The position numbers and the translations under genes were made by a program. This document shows, in pieces, positions 59,355 to 64,000 of a DNA stretch of 64,000 nt. Position 1 is the first letter of the stretch, and each line of letters begins with the position of its first letter. The notes under the pieces are model-generated. The model ran no database searches, was not told where the DNA came from, and worked only from the letters and a program-made list of their open reading frames with translations. The DNA is from an uncultured Anaerofilum sp. (GTDB lineage: Bacteria; Bacillota; Clostridia; Oscillospirales; Ruminococcaceae): positions 1 through 64,000 of the forward strand of contig CALWZC010000008.1 of assembly GCA_944385935.1 (NCBI GenBank), in the 5' to 3' direction.

Positions 59355-60386
59355 ATGAAACGCTTTCTTTCCATTGTTTCGCTATTCTGCTTGCTCACCT
59401 TGGTGGTTCCCCTTATAGGAGTATGGTTAGGCCGCCAATGGAATAGTACCGCCACTTCTGCAACAGAAACTTCTGCTTCATCCACTCCCTTATCTGCTTC
59501 CCCTTCCCCCTCTACCAATCCTGCCAGTGGACAAATGCTCTCTATACTAAACCTAGATACCAATACTGTGGAGCAGGTTCCTCTGGAGGAATTTGTTTTA
59601 GGTTCTGTTGCCAGCGAAATGCCCATCACTTGGCCAGATGAAGCCCTGAAAGCACAAGCCGTTGCAAGCCGAAGCTATGCTCTGGCACGTGCAGCATTAA
59701 ACGACAACAGTGACCCATCTTTGCAAGGTGCAGCATTTTCTGCCAGCCCTAACCAACATCTAGGTTTTGTACGTACAGAGCAAATGCAGGAAATGTGGGG
59801 CAACGACTTTGACAAAAATTATGCCCGTCTAAAATCCTTGGTGGAATCCACTGCTAGAACCACCTTGCAATACAATGGGGCCACAGCCCTAACTTGTTAC
59901 CATGCCATTAGTGCAGGACATACTGAATCCAGCGAAAATGTTTGGTCATCTGCTTTGCCCTATTTGGCCGGTGTGGATTCTACTCTGGATATGACCAGTC
60001 CCGATTATACTGTAGAAACACAAATTTCTTCCAATGATGTTAGCAAGGCGTTGCAAACAGCTTTTCCTGACATACAACTTTCTGGTGACCCTTCCACTTG
60101 GTTTGGCCAGCCCGCTTTTACTGCTGCCGGATATGTGCAAACCATGCCTGTGGGGAATCTATCCCTCAAAGGAACCGACATTCGAGCTGCCTTGGGGCTG
60201 CGTAGTGCTTGCTTCACTGTTTCCTATACAGATAATAACTTTACCTTTACCACCAAAGGCTATGGCCATGGAGTGGGTATGAGTCAATATGGTGCCTATA
60301 CTATGGCTCTTACAGGCCAATCTTACGATGCTATCCTTTCTACCTATTACCCACAAGCAACACTAACTACTTCCCCTCAATCCTGA
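59355..60386 (+). CDS. spoIID: SpoIID/LytB-domain peptidoglycan hydrolase
   Basis: 343 residues from ATG with GGAGG seven bases upstream; the frame reaching 59130 overlaps gltA. An N-terminal membrane segment (about 4-25) and a Ser/Thr/Pro-rich spacer precede the SpoIID domain: EQVPLEEFVLGSVASEMPITWPDEALKAQAVASRSYAL, with the catalytic Glu in ASEM. CYHAISAGHTESSENVW supplies Cys and His that bind zinc, and GYGHGVGMSQYGAYTMA closes the motif. SpoIID is a lytic transglycosylase driving engulfment. A LytB-like vegetative role is possible. It is shorter at the N-terminus than some family members. Confidence 0.88.
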   Translation: MKRFLSIVSLFCLLTLVVPLIGVWLGRQWNSTATSATETSASSTPLSASPSPSTNPASGQMLSILNLDTNTVEQVPLEEFVLGSVASEMPITWPDEALKAQAVASRSYALARAALNDNSDPSLQGAAFSASPNQHLGFVRTEQMQEMWGNDFDKNYARLKSLVESTARTTLQYNGATALTCYHAISAGHTESSENVWSSALPYLAGVDSTLDMTSPDYTVETQISSNDVSKALQTAFPDIQLSGDPSTWFGQPAFTAAGYVQTMPVGNLSLKGTDIRAALGLRSACFTVSYTDNNFTFTTKGYGHGVGMSQYGAYTMALTGQSYDAILSTYYPQATLTTSPQS

Positions 60387-60393
60387 CAAAATC

Positions 60394-60422
60394 TGTACAC
60401 CTCCCCTGAGATATAGTATAAT
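60394..60422 (+). promoter_or_regulatory. Promoter of the ArsB/NhaD-type transporter gene
   Basis: TGTACA, 17 bases, TATAAT, about 50 bases before the start. Confidence 0.6.
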
Positions 60423-60475
60423 ATGTTGCAAAAAAGGGCCGAAACATTTTGCCCTAATCTGTGGGAGGAGTACAC

Positions 60476-61606
60476 TTGTCTGTAAAAAATAAACTTTTGT
60501 CCTTTCTGAAAACCGAAACAATTCTTGTGGCAGCCCTTGTTTTGGCGGTTATCTCTTGCTTTTTGGTTCCTCCAGATATGGGCTATACCCAGTACATTGA
60601 CACACATACACTGGCATTGCTTTTTTCTCTTATGGCTGTTATGGCAGGATTTCAGAAAGCTGGTATTTTTGACAAAATAAGTTCTATAATTCTTTCCCAT
60701 ACTGGCTCTCAAAAGGGGCTTTCTTTTGTACTGGTATCCTTGTGCTTTTTTGGCAGTATGTTGATTACCAATGATGTTGCACTTATCACCTTTGTTCCTT
60801 TGGGAATTTTGGTGCTGAAAACAGCAAAAATGGAATCTTCTTTGCCTGTTGTTACATTGATGACCATTGCTGCCAATCTTGGCAGTATGCTTACCCCCAT
60901 TGGAAACCCACAAAATTTATATCTCTACACCCTTTCGGGGCTTTCCTTGTGGCAATTTCTCCAAATTACTGCCCCTTACACAATCCTTTGTGCCATACTA
61001 TTGGTTGTTGGTGTTTTGGGGTTGCCCACACAGAAGGGCTCTTTACGGATTCAAATGAATCAGCCCACCATCAGCCTGAATCATAGCATTCTTTATTTTA
61101 TTCTATTTGTGCTAGCTTTGTTTTGTGTAGCAGGCTTGCTCTCTGTATGGATTCTATTGGCAGTCGTTGTGGTTTCTGTTGCATTGTTGGACCGCACTGT
61201 TTTAAAAAAGGTAGATTACAGCCTTCTGGCAACCTTTGCAGCATTTTTTGTGTTTATCGGAAACATGGGGCGGATGTCTGCCTTTCATGACTTTGTACAA
61301 AAGATTGTTTTAGGCAATGAGCAGATTACCGCCGTTGTTGCCAGTCAAATTATCAGCAATGTTCCAGCAGCTCTGCTTTTATCTGGATTTACCCATGAGT
61401 GGGCCCAGCTTATTATTGGCACCAACTTGGGCGGCTTGGGCACTTTAATTGCATCCATGGCAAGTCTTATTTCCTACAAACAAATTGCCTCCCAGTATCC
61501 CCACCAAAAAGGGCGTTATTTACTGATTTTCAGCCTTTGGAATATTGGATTTTTGGCTGTGCTATTGATTTTTTCTTTAATGGTTTTACCTATCTTTTTT
61601 CATTAA
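60476..61606 (+). CDS. SLC13/ArsB/NhaD-type anion or ion transporter (IT superfamily)
   Basis: 376 residues from TTG at 60476, five bases after AGGAG. About 10 membrane segments are seen. Family landmarks are LLFSLMAVMAGFQKAGIFD, SMLITNDVALITFVPL (the conserved hairpin with Asn-Asp), LTPIGNPQNLYLYT and, in the second half, SNVPAALLLSGFT and TNLGGLGTLIASMASLI. These repeat halves form the two substrate hairpins of the ion-transporter superfamily. At 376 residues it is on the short side. The substrate, whether dicarboxylate, arsenite or sodium, is not clear. Confidence 0.8.
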   Translation: MSVKNKLLSFLKTETILVAALVLAVISCFLVPPDMGYTQYIDTHTLALLFSLMAVMAGFQKAGIFDKISSIILSHTGSQKGLSFVLVSLCFFGSMLITNDVALITFVPLGILVLKTAKMESSLPVVTLMTIAANLGSMLTPIGNPQNLYLYTLSGLSLWQFLQITAPYTILCAILLVVGVLGLPTQKGSLRIQMNQPTISLNHSILYFILFVLALFCVAGLLSVWILLAVVVVSVALLDRTVLKKVDYSLLATFAAFFVFIGNMGRMSAFHDFVQKIVLGNEQITAVVASQIISNVPAALLLSGFTHEWAQLIIGTNLGGLGTLIASMASLISYKQIASQYPHQKGRYLLIFSLWNIGFLAVLLIFSLMVLPIFFH

Positions 61607-61621
61607 GTTATACTACTACAC

Positions 61622-61662
61622 GAAAACAGGCCCTATGCTAACTGTGCATAGAGCCTGTTTTT
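61622..61662. terminator. Terminator between transporter and O-antigen-ligase-like genes
   Basis: GAAAACAGGCCCTATGC / GCATAGAGCCTGTTTTT stem with a bulge, flanked by A and T runs; convergent genes share it. Confidence 0.8.
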
Positions 61663-61681
61663 CATTTGCATGATTATACTT

Positions 61682-63229
61682 TTAAAATACCAGATTGCCT
61701 ATCAAAACAGCAACCAATCCAATGGTTACAGCCAAAGCCACCGCCATTGCTTTTTCTTGGGATTCTATTTTTTCTTCTTGGGGTTTTATGGTAGCCAAAG
61801 CCCCCATCAAAAACACCACTGGCAATACACCAGGAGTACTAATACTAAAAAAGGATTGTACTCCATAAGCCAGCAATCCCAGAGATACTTCGGGGTAATG
61901 TTTCCACCCTTTGGCTATTCTTCCTACTAAAAAAGCAATCCAGCAGCCCACACCCACCAGACCACCACAAACCAGATGCTGCAAAAATTCATTGTGGGCA
62001 GAATCAAAGGTAGAACCATTCAATGCTATAATATATTGGGTATAATGAGGGTTTAACAAAGAGTAGATACTATCTCCCCCTGCGCCAAACAGTTTTTCTA
62101 AAGGGCTCAAACGACCATACACCAGCATAAGAATATACCACAAATATCCTCTGTTAGAGCCCCATGTTTGGTCTAACCGAAGCAAGCTTTCCAGACCTAA
62201 AAAAGAAACCTTGGTAACAGTAAAAAATACAACCCCTACCAACAACAAAACCATTGTAGCGATGGAAAGTCCAATGCCAATTTTGCGCAAAGGAAGTTGT
62301 CGCTTTTCCAGCAAAAAGGCTATACCTAAACATAGGATTGCCCCTAGAAGGCAAACAGGAAGAAATCCCATTATGGCAGAAATTGTTCTCAATGGACTGT
62401 GCACCGGAAGCAACATTCCACGAACACCATTAAACACCCATACAGCACAACTAGCAGCCATCAGTCTGAATAGTGCTACACATTCTTTGTATGTGGTATC
62501 TTGTCTACATAAAAACACTAAAAAGCATACACCAGCAGCTATCCAACTGCCATCACTGTTTGCAGGCACCAGTGCAGAAATTGCCACCACTGCACAAACA
62601 AAATGGAATCTAGTTCCGCTTTTTATAGCTCTGGCTACCAAAATAGGAATACAAAGGCACAAAAAACCACCAAAGAAATTGATGTTTCCAATGGTAGACA
62701 AAAACATATGGGCATCTTCTGCCGGCATACTAAAGTACACATTAAAAGGGTCAATATTCCAGTAATTTAGCCATCCCAAACCCGCTACTAAAGCGGCAGA
62801 TATCACAATGGATTGTTGTAAGAAATACGCAGATTTTTGGTCAAGGCAAAATCTCATTACCAAAAAGATTACAGTGCAAGCTACCAAAGACAATAAACCA
62901 TTGTTTCTTCCAAATAGACCCCAAATGGCAGTATATTTGTTTTCTTGCATACAAGCAGCAATTCCATAGCAGGCACAAAGCCCCAATAACCAAATTGCCC
63001 CACTTTCTCGAAATCTACGCTGTTGCAGTGGTTCTCTAAGCAAGAGCAACGCCACAACTCCTATAATTCCCACTATACCAAGGCCAAGGAGCAGGGAAAA
63101 TTTCCCTCCAATCAGCCCCACATATCCATTTTTCATGTATAGAGGCAGTGCTACTACACAAGCTGCACCATATGCCATTCCAAATAAGGTTGTCCAACTT
63201 TGCGGTCGAGAAATTTCTGGAATTTTCAT
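61682..63229 (-). CDS. O-antigen ligase/polymerase-like membrane protein
   Basis: 515 residues with about 12 membrane segments. The Wzy_C/O-antigen-ligase signature is LNGSTFDSAHNEFLQHLVCGGLVGVGCW near residue 400 (the conserved H in SAHNEFLQ), preceded by an extracytoplasmic loop with GSNRGYLWYILMLVYGRLSPLEKLFGAG. A family member would polymerise or attach a lipid-linked glycan outside the membrane. It overlaps the stop of the upstream membrane protein by four bases. No Wzx or glycosyltransferase gene is adjacent; the polysaccharide operon at 27.6-36.3 kb could supply a substrate. Confidence 0.82.
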   Translation of the reverse strand: MKIPEISRPQSWTTLFGMAYGAACVVALPLYMKNGYVGLIGGKFSLLLGLGIVGIIGVVALLLLREPLQQRRFRESGAIWLLGLCACYGIAACMQENKYTAIWGLFGRNNGLLSLVACTVIFLVMRFCLDQKSAYFLQQSIVISAALVAGLGWLNYWNIDPFNVYFSMPAEDAHMFLSTIGNINFFGGFLCLCIPILVARAIKSGTRFHFVCAVVAISALVPANSDGSWIAAGVCFLVFLCRQDTTYKECVALFRLMAASCAVWVFNGVRGMLLPVHSPLRTISAIMGFLPVCLLGAILCLGIAFLLEKRQLPLRKIGIGLSIATMVLLLVGVVFFTVTKVSFLGLESLLRLDQTWGSNRGYLWYILMLVYGRLSPLEKLFGAGGDSIYSLLNPHYTQYIIALNGSTFDSAHNEFLQHLVCGGLVGVGCWIAFLVGRIAKGWKHYPEVSLGLLAYGVQSFFSISTPGVLPVVFLMGALATIKPQEEKIESQEKAMAVALAVTIGLVAVLIGNLVF

Positions 63230-64000
63230 GGCTTTCTTGCTCCCTTAGGTTTTTTGTTCCAAAACAGTAGAGCAATGGCCCCACCAGCAAGCACAACAGC
63301 TACCCCTGCCAACCCCCAGGAGGTACCTCCAAACCATTTCACAAATAGTTTATATTCCATATTGGTTTTTGGCATCCAGTTTTGATAACCACAGAATTGA
63401 ATTGCTATTGATAGCACAAGCAAAGTACATGCAGACACTAGCCCATTGCTTGCCAACAACCCTTTCCATTGCTTCATAGTTTTGCTCATTACAAACAGAA
63501 CCATTGCCCCCATTACCGAAACAATCGCCGCTGCAATGGCTAAAAATAGACCAATCTGTTTATACTGTAACAATATAGAAATAGCTGTCTGAAAAGGAGG
63601 ACGCACAATCTCAGCATATCGTTGCTCGCACTGAAATTGCAAAGAAAAATTTTGTTGTTTTTCGCTGTTATCCAAAATTTTTCCAGTCTCTTCATAGATA
63701 ATATCTTCTACTCTAGTAGATAAATCTCCAAATTTACTGAATGCCATTGCACCTGTGTTACGAAAAAGACCATCAACCCCTAATATAACATCCTGTCGAA
63801 CAATTTCATCTGTAATAAATTCATCTACAATATTTCCCAAAACACCAGTTTGATTGATGAAATAACTACACTCACTTTTTGCAAGCTGAGTAGTATCTGT
63901 ATAATACCCTGTTTTATCCATGGAAGAAATCAACCATCCCTCATTCCATAGGGTCAAGGCAACCCCTGCAAGCATTCCCAACATGGACAAACAGAGGCAC
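63226..64000 (-). CDS. Membrane protein of unknown function (start beyond window)
   Basis: At least 258 residues; the reading frame is open to the right edge, so the true start may be outside. The first candidate inside is TTG at 63990. The layout is one N-terminal hydrophobic segment, an extracytoplasmic region of about 110 residues (TDTTQLAKSECSYFINQTG, AFSKFGDLSTRVEDIIYEET), then three membrane segments and a basic end (FWNKKPKGARKP). No family is recognised. It is coupled to the O-antigen-ligase-like gene and may help it. Confidence 0.55.
   Translation of the reverse strand, partial: CLCLSMLGMLAGVALTLWNEGWLISSMDKTGYYTDTTQLAKSECSYFINQTGVLGNIVDEFITDEIVRQDVILGVDGLFRNTGAMAFSKFGDLSTRVEDIIYEETGKILDNSEKQQNFSLQFQCEQRYAEIVRPPFQTAISILLQYKQIGLFLAIAAAIVSVMGAMVLFVMSKTMKQWKGLLASNGLVSACTLLVLSIAIQFCGYQNWMPKTNMEYKLFVKWFGGTSWGLAGVAVVLAGGAIALLFWNKKPKGARKP

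Overview
The window is a piece of a low-to-mid GC, Gram-positive chromosome of the class Clostridia, probably a gut spore-former of the Oscillospirales/Ruminococcaceae type. The placement rests on a type III glutamine synthetase, a T-box in front of leuACDB, a class B sortase, an ECF sigma factor with an RsgI-like anti-sigma factor, SpoIID- and SpoVB-like sporulation proteins (the second behind a near-consensus sigma-E promoter), GGAGG ribosome sites and a CCA-encoding tRNA-Leu. The genus cannot be read from the sequence.

Bases 1 to about 14,620 are a visibly GC-richer integrated element and run off the left edge. It is best read as the early and lysogeny half of a prophage. A repressor and its promoter region (11.94-12.45 kb) fire a long leftward operon. 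In transcription order the operon carries small phage proteins, an XRE regulator, zinc-ribbon proteins, a formylglycine-generating-enzyme (C-type-lectin fold) protein that looks like a diversity-generating-retroelement target, a DnaQ-type exonuclease, a sigma-like factor, a SleB-like wall hydrolase, Gam, Erf, SSB, a replisome organizer with 11-bp tandem repeats, a DnaC-type loader, a frameshifted DNA methyltransferase, a DUF4406-type protein and RecU. To the right of the repressor lie a glycine-zipper protein and the large serine recombinase. The recombinase reading frame ends in AT-rich DNA at the chromosome junction.

14.7-27.2 kb is housekeeping: a methionine gamma-lyase-like protein, a GNAT acetyltransferase and MurD (leftward operon), glnN, an orphan peptide-binding lipoprotein, Mrp, purine nucleoside phosphorylase, a SpoVB-like flippase, tRNA-Leu(CAG) and peptidase T.

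27.5-36.3 kb is a rightward surface-polysaccharide operon. It has capE-capF-capG for UDP-L-FucNAc, a WbuB-like transferase, a dolichyl-phosphate-mannose-synthase-like GT2 with its DUF2304 partner, and an MBOAT acyltransferase with an SGNH-type partner. A T-box-controlled leuACDB operon follows (36.3-41.2 kb). A second, leftward MBOAT / SGNH / large membrane protein set (41.3-46.5 kb) lies on its other side, so the leucine operon sits between two cell-envelope acylation loci.

46.6-64 kb holds a YfcE-like phosphodiesterase, an unusual fusion of a hexapeptide acetyltransferase with a sugar-kinase-like domain, an SGNH hydrolase, a B12-binding radical SAM protein, the ECF sigma/RsgI-PepSY pair, sortase B, a PilZ protein, a DUF3592 protein, GAPDH, citrate synthase, SpoIID, an ArsB/NhaD-type transporter, an O-antigen-ligase-like protein and a membrane protein cut by the right edge.

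The observations most worth following are the DGR-type target gene with no reverse transcriptase or template in view, the iteron-like repeats in the replication gene, the poly-G tracts in the early operon, the ECF/RsgI-PepSY pair and the acetyltransferase-kinase fusion.
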